From Cardiobacterium valvarum (GTDB taxonomy: Bacteria > Pseudomonadota > Gammaproteobacteria > Cardiobacteriales > Cardiobacteriaceae), in the NCBI RefSeq assembly GCF_900460955.1, contig NZ_UFUW01000001.1, forward strand, positions 620,001-684,000: a DNA stretch of 64,000 bases. The letters run 5' to 3'. A program made the position numbers and the translations under genes. Under the pieces are notes generated by a model that had not been told where the DNA came from, made no database searches, and saw only the letters and a program-made list of their open reading frames with translations. Numbering within the stretch: the first letter of the stretch is position 1; the number at the start of each line of letters is the position of its first letter. This document shows positions 26,826 through 35,464 of this stretch, piece after piece.

Positions 26826-27808
26826 GGGGTTTCTGTGTTTTCTGCGCTGTGGGCTGTATCGGGAGAGGCGTCTGCGGGGACGTCGGCAACAGAGTCGGAC
26901 GCAGTGGCTGTCTCGCTTGGCGGGTTTTCTTCGTCTTCTGCGGTGTGCGGCAGCGGCGGTTCTTGCATGAGCAAGCCGAGCAGGGTAGCGAGTTCTTCGC
27001 GCATGTGGCGGCGGTCCACAATCATGTCGATGGCGCCTTTTTCAAGCAGGAATTCGCTGCGCTGGAAGCCGTCCGGCAGTTTTTCACGCACGGTTTGTTC
27101 GATGACGCGCGGGCCGGCAAAGCCGATGAGGGCACCGGGTTCGGCGATGTTGATGTCGCCGAGCATGGCCAGCGAGGCGGAGACGCCGCCCATTGTTGGG
27201 TCGGTCAGCACCGAGATGAAGGGCAGGCCGGCGTCGCCCAAGCGGGTAAGGATGGCACTGGTTTTCGCCATTTGCATGAGCGAGGTCAGGCCTTCTTGCA
27301 TCCGCGCGCCGCCGCTGGCGCTGAAGCAGACAAAGGGGGTGCGTTCGGCCAGGGCGTATTCGGCAGCCAGGGCGAAGCGCTCGCCGACGACGGAGCCCAT
27401 TGAACCGCCCATGTAGTTGAATTCAAAGGCGGCGGCGGTGAGCGGGCGGTCGTAGAGCAGGCCGCTCATGGCGACGAGGGCGTCATGTTCGCCGGTTTTT
27501 TTCTGCGCCTGGGTGATGCGGTCGCGGTAGCGTTTGCTGTCTTTGAATTTGAGGAAGTCAGCGGGTTGCAGGCCGAGGCCGATTTCAGTCGGCATGCAGC
27601 CTTCGTCAAAGAGTTGTTCGAGGCGTTTGCGCGCGCTGATGCGCATGTGGTAGCCGCATTTGGGGCAGACTTGCTGGTTGTAGTCGAGGTCTTGCGCGTA
27701 GAGGACTTCGTTGCAGCCGTCGCATTTTTTCCACAGGCCGTCCGGCACTTGTTGGTTTTTGTTTTTGGTTTTGATGCGCGAGGGCATCAGGTTGTCGAAC
27801 CAGCTCAT
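26822..27808 (-). CDS. accD: Acetyl-CoA carboxylase carboxyltransferase subunit beta
   Basis: 328 aa. The N-terminal zinc ribbon has CDGC and CPKC, 19 residues apart ([12 protein letters not shown] ... VCPKCGYHM). The crotonase-like carboxyltransferase core includes [20 protein letters not shown] and [20 protein letters not shown]. With AccA it transfers CO2 from carboxybiotin to acetyl-CoA in fatty-acid synthesis. The last 40 residues are an acidic, Ala/Ser/Thr-rich tail beyond the usual end (about 290). The gene sits 3 nt after trpA and overlaps folC. Confidence 0.96.
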   Translation of the reverse strand: MSWFDNLMPSRIKTKNKNQQVPDGLWKKCDGCNEVLYAQDLDYNQQVCPKCGYHMRISARKRLEQLFDEGCMPTEIGLGLQPADFLKFKDSKRYRDRITQAQKKTGEHDALVAMSGLLYDRPLTAAAFEFNYMGGSMGSVVGERFALAAEYALAERTPFVCFSASGGARMQEGLTSLMQMAKTSAILTRLGDAGLPFISVLTDPTMGGVSASLAMLGDINIAEPGALIGFAGPRVIEQTVREKLPDGFQRSEFLLEKGAIDMIVDRRHMREELATLLGLLMQEPPLPHTAEDEENPPSETATASDSVADVPADASPDTAHSAENTETP

Positions 27809-27811
27809 GGG

Positions 27812-28621
27812 TTAGTCCTTTTGGTCAAGGTGGGCGCGGATGTCGGCGGTGAAGGTACGTGCGGTATCGGCCAGGTTTTGCCCGCTTTCTGCCGCCTGGT
27901 GCAGGCGGGCGACGAGCGTGCTGCCAATGACGACACCATCGGCGAGTTCAGCCATGCGGCGGGCGGTCACACCGTCGCGGATGCCGAAGCCGATGCAGAC
28001 GGGCAGGTCGGTATCGGCTTTAAGCGCCCGGATGTCGGCAGCGATAGCATCGGCGTCAGCCTGCTGGGTGCCGGTCACGCCGCGCAGGGAAACGAAGTAG
28101 AGGAAGCCGCCTGCATGGGCAACGATGGCACGGCGGCGCTCAGGATTGGTGGTCGGGGTGACGAGCAGGATGGGGGTGATGCCGCTGTGTTGCAGGTCGG
28201 CGGCGTAGTCCGGCAGGGCTTCAACCGGGCAGTCCACGAGGATGACGGCATCACCACCTGCGGCGCTGAGTTCGCTCATGACGTGTGCGAAGCCGGCGCG
28301 CTCGAAGCTGTTGAGGTAGCCCATGAGGATGAGCGGGGTGGTCGTGTCGCTGCGGCGGAATTCACGCACGATGGCGAGGGTTTGTTGCAGGGTGACGCCG
28401 CGCGCCAGTGCCCGTTCGTTGGCCTGCTGGATGGTTTCGCCGTCAGCGGCGGGGTCGGAAAAGGGTATGCCGAGTTCGAGAGCATCGGCGCCGCCGGCGA
28501 CGAGGCCGTGCAGGATGGCGGCGGTCTGTACCGGGTCGGGGTCGCCCGCGCTGATGTAGGGGATGAGTGCTTTGCGTTGTTGCGCGCGCAGGGCGGCGAA
28601 GCGGTCTGAGAGTCGGGTCAT
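27812..28621 (-). CDS. trpA: Tryptophan synthase alpha chain
   Basis: 269 aa from ATG 28621 (GAGG upstream), standard length. TIM barrel with catalytic Glu in ALELGIPFSDPAADG, catalytic Asp in VILVDCPVEALPDYA, and the phosphate loop GFGIRDGVTARRM and GVVIGSTLV. It splits indole-3-glycerol phosphate and channels indole to TrpB. The gene follows trpB with a 7-nt gap and is followed by accD after 3 nt, so trpFBA and accD are one transcript. Confidence 0.97.
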   Translation of the reverse strand: MTRLSDRFAALRAQQRKALIPYISAGDPDPVQTAAILHGLVAGGADALELGIPFSDPAADGETIQQANERALARGVTLQQTLAIVREFRRSDTTTPLILMGYLNSFERAGFAHVMSELSAAGGDAVILVDCPVEALPDYAADLQHSGITPILLVTPTTNPERRRAIVAHAGGFLYFVSLRGVTGTQQADADAIAADIRALKADTDLPVCIGFGIRDGVTARRMAELADGVVIGSTLVARLHQAAESGQNLADTARTFTADIRAHLDQKD

Positions 28622-28628
28622 GGCTGCC

Positions 28629-29831
28629 TCACAGGGTGATGCCGTCGCGTGTGGCGATGGTATTGATGTCTTTGTCACCGCGCCCGGACAGGCTGACGAT
28701 GATGCGTTTGCCTTTGCCCAGTTCACGCGCCAGTTTTTGTGCGTAGGCGACGGCGTGTGCGGATTCGAGCGCGGGGATGATGCCTTCAAGCAGGCAGAGG
28801 TCGTGGAAGGCAGCCAGGGCTTCGTCGTCGTTGATGGCGACGTAGCGGGCACGGCCTGTGTCTTTCAGCCAGGCATGTTCGGGTCCGACGCCGGGGTAAT
28901 CAAGGCCGGCCGAGACGGAATGGGTTTCGGCGATTTGTCCGTCGGCGTTGCACATGACGTAGGTGCGGTTGCCGTGCAGGACGCCGACCGGGGTGGTGCT
29001 GTCGCTTAGAGGGGCGGCATGTTCACCGCTGGCGAGGCCGTGTCCGCCCGCTTCCACGCCGTAGAGGGCGACGGGCTCGTTGTAGAAGGGGTAAAAGAGG
29101 CCGATGGCATTTGAGCCGCCGCCGACGCAGGCAACAACGGCATCGGGCAGGGCGCCGAAGTGGGCCTGCGCCTGTGCTTTGGCTTCTTCGCCGATGATTT
29201 TCTGGAAGTCGCGCACCAGCATGGGATAGGGGTGCGGGCCGGCGGCGGTGCCGATGATGTAGAAGGTGTTATCGACGTTGGCCGCCCAGTCGCGCAGGGC
29301 TTCGTTTAGCGCGTCTTTCAGGGTACGGCTGCCGGCGGTCACGGGAACAACGGTCGCACCGAGCAGTTTCATGCGGTACACGTTTGGCGCCTGACGGATG
29401 ACGTCATCGGCACCCATGTACACGATGCATTCCATACCGAGGCGGGCGGCGATGGTGGCACTGGCCACGCCGTGTTGTCCGGCGCCGGTTTCGGCGATGA
29501 CGCGGTGCTTGCCGAGGCGTTCGGCGAGCAGGGCCTGACCGATGGTGTTGTTGATTTTGTGGGCACCGGTGTGGTTCAGGTCTTCCCGCTTCAGCCAGAT
29601 TTCCGCACCACCGCTTTTGTCGCTGAGGCGTTTGGCGTGGTAAAGCGGGGAAGGGCGACCGACGTAGTCAGCAAGTTCTTGGCGGAAGCGTGCCCAGAAG
29701 GCGGGGTCATTTTGCGCGGCGCTGTAAGCGTCTTGTAGTTGCAGGACAGCCTGCATCAAGGTTTCGGCGACGAATTGGCCGCCATAGCGGCCGAAGTAAC
29801 CGCGCGCGTCTGGGTAGGTGTTAGTCGTCAT
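28629..29831 (-). CDS. trpB: Tryptophan synthase beta chain
   Basis: 400 aa. Fold-type II PLP enzyme: the Schiff-base Lys is in [18 protein letters not shown], the catalytic Glu in [13 protein letters not shown], the phosphate loop is [14 protein letters not shown], and the C-terminal Ser site is in [10 protein letters not shown]. It condenses indole and serine to tryptophan. The start overlaps the trpF end by 11 nt. The usual trpEGDC genes are not in the window. Confidence 0.97.
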   Translation of the reverse strand: MTTNTYPDARGYFGRYGGQFVAETLMQAVLQLQDAYSAAQNDPAFWARFRQELADYVGRPSPLYHAKRLSDKSGGAEIWLKREDLNHTGAHKINNTIGQALLAERLGKHRVIAETGAGQHGVASATIAARLGMECIVYMGADDVIRQAPNVYRMKLLGATVVPVTAGSRTLKDALNEALRDWAANVDNTFYIIGTAAGPHPYPMLVRDFQKIIGEEAKAQAQAHFGALPDAVVACVGGGSNAIGLFYPFYNEPVALYGVEAGGHGLASGEHAAPLSDSTTPVGVLHGNRTYVMCNADGQIAETHSVSAGLDYPGVGPEHAWLKDTGRARYVAINDDEALAAFHDLCLLEGIIPALESAHAVAYAQKLARELGKGKRIIVSLSGRGDKDINTIATRDGITL

Positions 29832-30453
29832 AGGCGTTATGTACTGCAGTAATGAAGCGCTGCATTTTAGCAGAGGACTTTATGCCGGGCGCGCTTTCCA
29901 CGCTGCTGGATACGTCCACGGCAAAGGGATGGCAGGCCCGGATGGCGGCGGCGACGTTATCGGGATTCAGGCCGCCGGCGAGAAGGCGAGGTGCGCAATG
30001 GACGGGCAATTTGCCCCAGTCAAAGGCCGTACCGCTGCCACCGCTATGGCTCTTGCCGTAAGTGTCATAAAGGAAACCGCTGCTGTCCGGGTAAGCGGCG
30101 AGCCAGTCCGTGACCGCTTGCGCATCGCCAAGGTCGCGCATCGGCACGGCCTTGTACCAGCGGCGGCCAAACTGGCGGCAGTAGGCGGCAGTTTCAAAAC
30201 CGTGGAATTGCAGCTGGTCCAGCGGCAGCACGGCGCAGGCGGCGCGCACGGTATCGGCATCGGCATCGGCGAAGAGGCCGACGACGCTGACCAGCGGCGG
30301 TACGGCGGCGATAAGGCGCGCTGCCTGGGCGAGGTCGAGGTGGCGTGGCGAGCGTGGGTGAAAGACGAAACCGAGTGCGTCCGCACCTGCGTCCACTGCC
30401 GCCTGCACATCTTCAAGACGGGTCAGGCCGCAGATTTTGACGCGCACCCGCAT
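29821..30453 (-). CDS. trpF: Phosphoribosylanthranilate isomerase
   Basis: 210 aa. Typical opening [20 protein letters not shown] with the catalytic Cys in KICGLT, then [12 protein letters not shown], the LQFHG strand, and the phosphate-binding end [11 protein letters not shown] with the catalytic Asp region [10 protein letters not shown]. It isomerises PRA to CdRP in tryptophan synthesis. It stands alone from trpC, as in pseudomonads, and overlaps trpB by 11 nt. Confidence 0.95.
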   Translation of the reverse strand: MRVRVKICGLTRLEDVQAAVDAGADALGFVFHPRSPRHLDLAQAARLIAAVPPLVSVVGLFADADADTVRAACAVLPLDQLQFHGFETAAYCRQFGRRWYKAVPMRDLGDAQAVTDWLAAYPDSSGFLYDTYGKSHSGGSGTAFDWGKLPVHCAPRLLAGGLNPDNVAAAIRACHPFAVDVSSSVESAPGIKSSAKMQRFITAVHNAYDD

Positions 30454-30456
30454 CGC

Positions 30457-30801
30457 TCAGTCCTCGAATTCGTCGCTGACGTCTTCCCAGCCGTCGGCGG
30501 CAAAGGGTTCGTCGCGGTAGAACTGCGCGAAGTAGGGTAGGGCTTCCGTCGCGTTCGCGCTGAAGCGGCGGTAGTGCCGCCAGCTGCCGTCGGTCTCGTA
30601 GCGGCGGGTTTCGATCAGGAAGCGGCTGTTTTCGTCCTGCTCAGGGTTTGCCAGTGTCGCCTGAATGAAGCTGTCGTTTTCGTTGTGCCGGTCAAGGATG
30701 ACGAATTGGGCTTCGCTGTGCGGCAGTTCTTGCAGCAGGTCAACGATGTGGGCAAATTCGGGGGCGAGGAAGTCGTCCCATGCGGTCATAACGCGTTTCA
30801 T
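30457..30801 (-). CDS. Conserved-looking hypothetical protein, 114 aa
   Basis: Acidic (ending WEDVSDEFED), no signal or membrane helix, no recognisable motif. It contains ILDRHNENDSFIQATLANPE and a pattern of aromatic strands (FLIETRRYETDGSWRHYRRF) that suggests an alpha/beta fold with a beta-sheet core, perhaps an immunity-like or DUF-type cytosolic protein. The start overlaps the upstream Sua5/YciO-family gene by the ATGA arrangement and the stop is 3 nt before trpF, so it is translated as part of the operon. Confidence 0.7.
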   Translation of the reverse strand: MKRVMTAWDDFLAPEFAHIVDLLQELPHSEAQFVILDRHNENDSFIQATLANPEQDENSRFLIETRRYETDGSWRHYRRFSANATEALPYFAQFYRDEPFAADGWEDVSDEFED

Positions 30802-31577
30802 CAGTAGTATTCACCGTGGCGGTAGTCCCAGGTGTTAAAGCCGTCGGCAAGGTGCATCATGATGCGGTCGATGGCCAGCCCTTTGCGGATGACGACCGGG
30901 CAGGGATGCACGCTGCGTTCGCTTTTCTGTTCAGGAACGAGCTTGCCGTCTTTATCGACCATTGACACCATCACGCCCTGCTCATAGCGGGTTTCCACGG
31001 TCTTGTCCGGCTGGATGGAAGCGACGTAGTCGTCGGCCTCTATCACCAGATCCACTTTGCTTTCGATGCGCTCGCCGATGCCTTGGACTTTGCCGCGATT
31101 GCCCTTGCCGGACGGGTTGGCGGATGAGGCGTAGATCATCTTGCCTTCGCTGCGCCACAGGTGTTCGGCCAGTTGTTCGCCCGGCAGACCGAATTTGATG
31201 ACGAAGCAGCTGGTGCCGCGTTTATCCATCATCAGCTCTTCGCGTCCGTCTTTGGTCAGCGCTGCTTTGGCGTCCGCCCGCCACGGCAGGATGCAGCCAA
31301 GCAGGATGTCTTCATCCCAGTGTTTTTGGTAGAAAGCCTCAATTTCGGGGTTGAGCTGGGCCAGCGCGCGCAGTTGCTCCATGCTGCCGCAGAGGACGAC
31401 GCCGGGTTTGTTACGCTTGCGCTCTTTGGCGTCGAATTTTCGCTCTAAGCCTGCTTTGTCGGTCGCCATGATGATGTAGCCGACTTTGGTCGGGCAGACG
31501 ATGACGCCACCCGGTTGTTGCAAGGCGGTAAGGCCTTCGGTGGACAGGGTTTTGTGCCATTGGATGTGCTGGGTCAT
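30801..31577 (-). CDS. Sua5/YciO/YrdC family protein (YciO-like)
   Basis: 258 aa. A YrdC fold with the N-terminal PGGVIVCPTKVGYIIMATDK in place of the PTETVYGL of TsaC, and the KERKRNKPGVVLC strand that aligns with the family KxR/K..P motif. Near the middle, KMIYASSANPSGKGNRGKVQ corresponds to the conserved SAN motif. TsaC/Sua5 make threonylcarbamoyl-AMP for tRNA t6A; YciO-type members bind RNA and ATP but have weak or unclear activity. The C-terminal 40 residues (VVIRKGLAIDRIMMH) are an extra. Overlaps the following small gene by 4 nt. Confidence 0.8.
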   Translation of the reverse strand: MTQHIQWHKTLSTEGLTALQQPGGVIVCPTKVGYIIMATDKAGLERKFDAKERKRNKPGVVLCGSMEQLRALAQLNPEIEAFYQKHWDEDILLGCILPWRADAKAALTKDGREELMMDKRGTSCFVIKFGLPGEQLAEHLWRSEGKMIYASSANPSGKGNRGKVQGIGERIESKVDLVIEADDYVASIQPDKTVETRYEQGVMVSMVDKDGKLVPEQKSERSVHPCPVVIRKGLAIDRIMMHLADGFNTWDYRHGEYY

Positions 31578-31602
31578 GGGGACTCCTTGGGTAGGGTTGA
31601 CG

Positions 31603-32367
31603 TTATTTTTTCAGGAAAGCGGCAACGACTGCCACGAGGGTCATCAGGAACATGACCCATTTGAGGGTTTTCGGCTGGATTTTGACGGCAAGGCGCACGC
31701 CGTAATGGGCGCCTATCATGTTGCCGGCGGCGAGGACGATGCCCGGCAGCCATTCGACTTGACCGCGCGCGACGAAGATGACGAGGGCGGGCAGGGTGAA
31801 GAATAGGGTGCAGGCGAGTTTCAGAGCGCTGGAACGGACGATGTCGTAGCGCAGGCAGCCGGCGATGGCGGTAATCAGCACGAAACCGACGCCCGCTTGC
31901 ACGAAACCGCCATAGACGCCGCCGAGCCACAGCCAGAACCAGGCGCGCGCGCCGCTTTCTTTGACGGTGAGCGGTACGGTACCGGGCGGCGGCATGACCA
32001 CGGATGGCACGAAAAGCATGATGCCGGCCATGGCCAGCATGGTGCCAAGCAGGAGTGGTTTGATGAGGTCATGCGGGGCAAAGGCGGCGATGATGGAACC
32101 GCAGATGCCGCCGATGATGGTCGGGGCAAGGATGCCGGACAGGTCGTGCGTCGGCAGTTTGCCGGCGCGGTAAAAGCCGCGTACACCAATGATGCTTTGC
32201 AGGATGATACCGATGCGGTTGGTAGCATTAGCCACTTGCGGCGGGAAGCCCATCATCATCATGGCCGGCAAGATGATATTGGAGCCGCCGCCCGCCATGA
32301 CGTTGATAACACCGCAAATAACGCCGAGAACGACAAGCAGCAGGTAATGCCAGAGTACCAGTGTCAT
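31603..32367 (-). CDS. TauE/SafE (TSUP) family membrane transporter
   Basis: 254 aa with about eight hydrophobic helices. The family features are the N-terminal half repeat VVLGVICGVINVMAGGGSNI with the G-G-G motif, NATNRIGIILQSIIG, and the second half repeat VYGGFVQAGVGFVLI. TSUP proteins move sulfite, sulfoacetate or other small organic anions. Nothing nearby indicates the substrate. It is 2 nt from the ftsN stop, so it belongs to the argS-ftsN transcript. Confidence 0.87.
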   Translation of the reverse strand: MTLVLWHYLLLVVLGVICGVINVMAGGGSNIILPAMMMMGFPPQVANATNRIGIILQSIIGVRGFYRAGKLPTHDLSGILAPTIIGGICGSIIAAFAPHDLIKPLLLGTMLAMAGIMLFVPSVVMPPPGTVPLTVKESGARAWFWLWLGGVYGGFVQAGVGFVLITAIAGCLRYDIVRSSALKLACTLFFTLPALVIFVARGQVEWLPGIVLAAGNMIGAHYGVRLAVKIQPKTLKWVMFLMTLVAVVAAFLKK

Positions 32368-32369
32368 CG

Positions 32370-33410
32370 TTATTTGCTGTCGGCGCCGCTGTTAAAGGTT
32401 TTCAGTTGGGCGGCCTGCCCGTCCGCTTTCAGCTTGGCCTGGATGCCCGTAGCCTGGCTCTCGCTGGCGTAAGGGCCGATTTGTACGAGGTAGAGCTTGT
32501 TGTTGTCGCTTGGTGGACGGATGTCCACCGGCAGGCCGCGTTGAGCCATTTTGGCACGCAGTTGTTCCGCCTGAGCCTTATTTTTAAAAGCGCCAACCTG
32601 GATGCGGTAATTTATCCGCTTGCCGGTAACAGGGTGGCTTTTTTTTGCGTCTTTGCTGTTTGTGGCGGTTTCCTTTTCCTTGCTGTCCTTGGCGGCAAGT
32701 TTGCTGTCTACTTTCGCGCTGGTTTTGCCGACGGATTCAGGCGGAGCAGTCAGACGACTATTGGCGGGCTGTTTGTTCTCGGTTTTGGCTGTTTTTGCTG
32801 CCGGCTCGGCTTTTGTCGGTTTGGCATCTGTTTTGGCGGCAGAGTCGGTTTTGCTGCGTCTGGCATCCGCTTTGGCAGTGGCTTTGCCGCTAGGCTCTGG
32901 CGGTGTGCTCAGGTGTTCGGCGGCGGCTTTTTTTACCGGCTTTGCAGGTTCTGTCAGTGTTTTCGCTACTTTGCCTGCTGCTGCAGGCTTGGCGGCAGGT
33001 GCTTCAGTCAGTTTTTCGGCAGCGGTCTTTTTCGCTGGTTTGGTTTTAGTGACGGTTTCCGGTTGTGCCTTGGCCGGTCTGAGGGTAACGGGTTCCGGCA
33101 TAGGGAGCGGTGGTGGCGGAGGAGCCAAGCGGACTTCATTGCTGCGTTTTTGCAGTTCGTCGTAGAAGGAATATTTTGGCTCTCCGCTGCGGTTGACAGG
33201 GCGGGCGGCACCTATGGATGGGCGCGGTTGGGTGGCTTTACTCAGTGGCGATTGAGCATGCGCGGCGGTGCCGTCGTGGCCGTCTTTTTGTCCGAACATG
33301 TTGCCGAGGACGAAGCCGAAGACGATGAGCACGACAGCCATCATTGAGCCACCGAGCAGGCGGGCGGCGAGGTAGTTGTCCTTGGGCTGGTTTTTACGTT
33401 TTCTGGCCAT
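32370..33410 (-). CDS. ftsN: SPOR-domain cell division protein FtsN
   Basis: 346 aa. A basic cytoplasmic N-terminus (MARKRKNQPKDNY), one membrane helix (about 18-40), then the short YSFYDELQKRSNEV segment that matches the essential FtsN helix, a very long Lys/Ala/Thr/Pro linker (residues 110-260), and a C-terminal SPOR domain (YRIQVGAFKNKAQAEQLRAK ... LYLVQIGPYASESQA). It activates septal peptidoglycan synthesis. It follows argS with a one-base overlap, the conserved argS-ftsN order. The linker is highly repetitive (KTD, KPTKAEPAAKTAK). Confidence 0.88.
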   Translation of the reverse strand: MARKRKNQPKDNYLAARLLGGSMMAVVLIVFGFVLGNMFGQKDGHDGTAAHAQSPLSKATQPRPSIGAARPVNRSGEPKYSFYDELQKRSNEVRLAPPPPPLPMPEPVTLRPAKAQPETVTKTKPAKKTAAEKLTEAPAAKPAAAGKVAKTLTEPAKPVKKAAAEHLSTPPEPSGKATAKADARRSKTDSAAKTDAKPTKAEPAAKTAKTENKQPANSRLTAPPESVGKTSAKVDSKLAAKDSKEKETATNSKDAKKSHPVTGKRINYRIQVGAFKNKAQAEQLRAKMAQRGLPVDIRPPSDNNKLYLVQIGPYASESQATGIQAKLKADGQAAQLKTFNSGADSK

Positions 33411-35188
33411 TACATCCTTTCCCTGGCGGCAACGCCGATGATATCAAGACCGTTACGCAGCACTTGGCGCACGGCATGGGTGAGCAGCAGGCGTGCTTCG
33501 CGCATGGCAGGGTCGTCGTGCAGGACTTTGTGTCCGGCGTCGTAGTACTGGTGCCAGGCACCCGCGAGTTCTTTCAGGTAGTTGACGACAAGATGCCCTG
33601 CCATCTGGCTGCCGGCGGCAGTGATGATGTCAGGGTAGCGGGCGAGTTCGCGCAACAATGCTTTTTCGGCAGGCTCAACGAGACGTTCCCGCTCGGCGAG
33701 TGCTGTCTGCGGATCAAAGGTGATGCCCGCTTCTGCGGCGCGTTCAAGGACGCGGCTGGTGCGCGCATGCGCGTACTGGACGTAGTAGTAGGGGTTGTCC
33801 TTGCTGTGTGAGACAGCGAGGTCAAGGTCGAAATCCAGGTGTTGTTCGGGGCGGCGCATGACGTAGAAGAAACGCGCGGCATCCGAGCCAACTTGTGCGC
33901 GCAGGTCGCGCAAGGTGACGAACTGCCCGCTGCGGGTGGACATCTGCATTTTTGCGCCGTCTTTGTAGAGCACGGCAAACTGCACCAGGGCGATGGTGAG
34001 TTTGTCCGGTTCCAAACCGAGGGCGGCAAGCGAGGCACGAACGCGCGCCATGTAACCGTGGTGGTCGGCGCCGAAGATGTCGATCATGTGGTCGTAACCG
34101 CGTTCGTATTTGTCATAGTGGTAGGCGATATCGGACGCGAAGTAGGTGGTTACGCCGTTTTCGCGACGCACGACGCGGTCTTTTTCGTCGCCGAAGTCGC
34201 TGGCACGGAACCACAGGGCACCGTCTTTTTCATAGAGGTAGCCGCGTGCGCACAGCACATCCAGCATTTCTGTGATGCGTCCACTGGTGACGAGGGAATG
34301 TTCGGAAAACCAGCGGTCAAAGCGTACGCCGAATTGCAGCAGGTCTTCACGGATGTCGGCGACTTCAGCATCAAGTCCGGCATCGAACACGATACGATAA
34401 TCCGTTTCGCCCAATGTTGCTTTCAGCGCAGCAATGGCGGCGTCAATCCAGGCGTCGCGTTCGCCGTTATCCACCGCTTCTGCCGTCCATGTATCAGGGT
34501 GTGGCGGCACCCAGTTTTCCGGAGTACGGTAGAGCATTTCGCCCTGCTGAGCGTAGAGTTCGCGGGCAATGTCGATAACGTAGTCGCCCTGATAGATACC
34601 CTGCGGCAGGGCATGGTCGCTGCCGCAGTGCTGCATATAGCGCCAATAGACGGACAGGGCAAGGATATCCATCTGTCGCCCGGCGTCGTTGACGTAGTAT
34701 TCGTTGTCCACCTGATGCCCGTTGGCGCGCAGGATGTTGGCCAGTGTCGCGCCATAGGCCGCACCGCGTCCGTGGCCAACGTGCAGCGGCCCGGTCGGGT
34801 TGGCCGAGACAAATTCAAGCAGGATTTTTTGCGGGTTCGCCGCCTGATGACGGCCAAAGTTTCCACCTTCTTTGACAATGCTGACCAGCACGGCGCTGTC
34901 ATGCCCACTGCCGAGACGTATGTTAATGAATCCCGGTCCGGCGACTTCCAGCGCAGCGATACCCGCGCCCTGTGGCATGGCGGCAACAATGGCGTCTGCG
35001 AGTTGACGCGGGTTGCTCTTGAAAATTTTGGCGTTTTGCAGGGCAACGTTACTGGCGAAATCCCCATGTTCCGGATTTTTGCAGCGTTCCAGTTCCTTTG
35101 GCAAATCAAGTAGTTCTGCGTCAATGGCGCGCTCATGCGCAACCGCTTGCAGGGCGCTGGTCAGTCCCGACAGGATGAGGTCTTTCAC
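33410..35188 (-). CDS. argS: Arginyl-tRNA synthetase
   Basis: 592 aa. The start is GTG at 35188 with AGAAGAG upstream; the sequence from KDLILSGL onward aligns with the usual ArgRS N-terminal domain. Class I signatures: SANPTGPLHVGHGRGAAYG (HIGH) near residue 130 and the KMSKS-like KMQMSTRSGQFVTL near 412. The C-terminal DALR anticodon-binding domain ends in RQVLRNGLDIIGVAARERM. It heads the long leftward operon that continues to metZ. A divergent gap of about 275 bp separates it from the glycogen operon. Confidence 0.96.
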   Translation of the reverse strand: MKDLILSGLTSALQAVAHERAIDAELLDLPKELERCKNPEHGDFASNVALQNAKIFKSNPRQLADAIVAAMPQGAGIAALEVAGPGFINIRLGSGHDSAVLVSIVKEGGNFGRHQAANPQKILLEFVSANPTGPLHVGHGRGAAYGATLANILRANGHQVDNEYYVNDAGRQMDILALSVYWRYMQHCGSDHALPQGIYQGDYVIDIARELYAQQGEMLYRTPENWVPPHPDTWTAEAVDNGERDAWIDAAIAALKATLGETDYRIVFDAGLDAEVADIREDLLQFGVRFDRWFSEHSLVTSGRITEMLDVLCARGYLYEKDGALWFRASDFGDEKDRVVRRENGVTTYFASDIAYHYDKYERGYDHMIDIFGADHHGYMARVRASLAALGLEPDKLTIALVQFAVLYKDGAKMQMSTRSGQFVTLRDLRAQVGSDAARFFYVMRRPEQHLDFDLDLAVSHSKDNPYYYVQYAHARTSRVLERAAEAGITFDPQTALAERERLVEPAEKALLRELARYPDIITAAGSQMAGHLVVNYLKELAGAWHQYYDAGHKVLHDDPAMREARLLLTHAVRQVLRNGLDIIGVAARERM

Positions 35189-35390
35189 GGTATTCTCTTC
35201 TCGCGATGGGTGAGTTGGACATTATGAGGGCAATTATTTTAGCGGCTTAACATTTCATTGCCAAATGCTTTTGCTGGCGTACATGTTCTTGAATAACAGG
35301 CGGGTAGTAGGGTTTTGCAACACAAAAAAGCACGTTAGTTTGAGGATTTAATTGTTGATAAAACAATGTTGTGTGTTTTTTTGTTAGACA

Positions 35391-35418
35391 TTGCATGCGG
35401 ATGTGTTATTTTTACATT
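35391..35418 (+). promoter_or_regulatory. Candidate promoter of the glycogen operon
   Basis: TTGCAT (35391-35396) and TACATT (35413-35418) with a 16-bp spacer, 47 bp before the start codon. It sits in an AT-rich 180-bp stretch (35250-35430) that contrasts with the GC-rich genes around it; TTGTTGATAAAACAATG (35352-35368) in the same stretch contains a short inverted repeat. Confidence 0.4.
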
Positions 35419-35464
35419 ATGTGAAATTAACACGACCGTTAGAGAAGACGGCCAGGAGCGCGTC

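Noticed and set aside
26911-26930. A CCGCCAAGCG core inside the accD C-terminal tail, as if a repeat had entered the gene
   Set aside because: Only about 10 nt match and the reading frame is normal; too short to claim an insertion.
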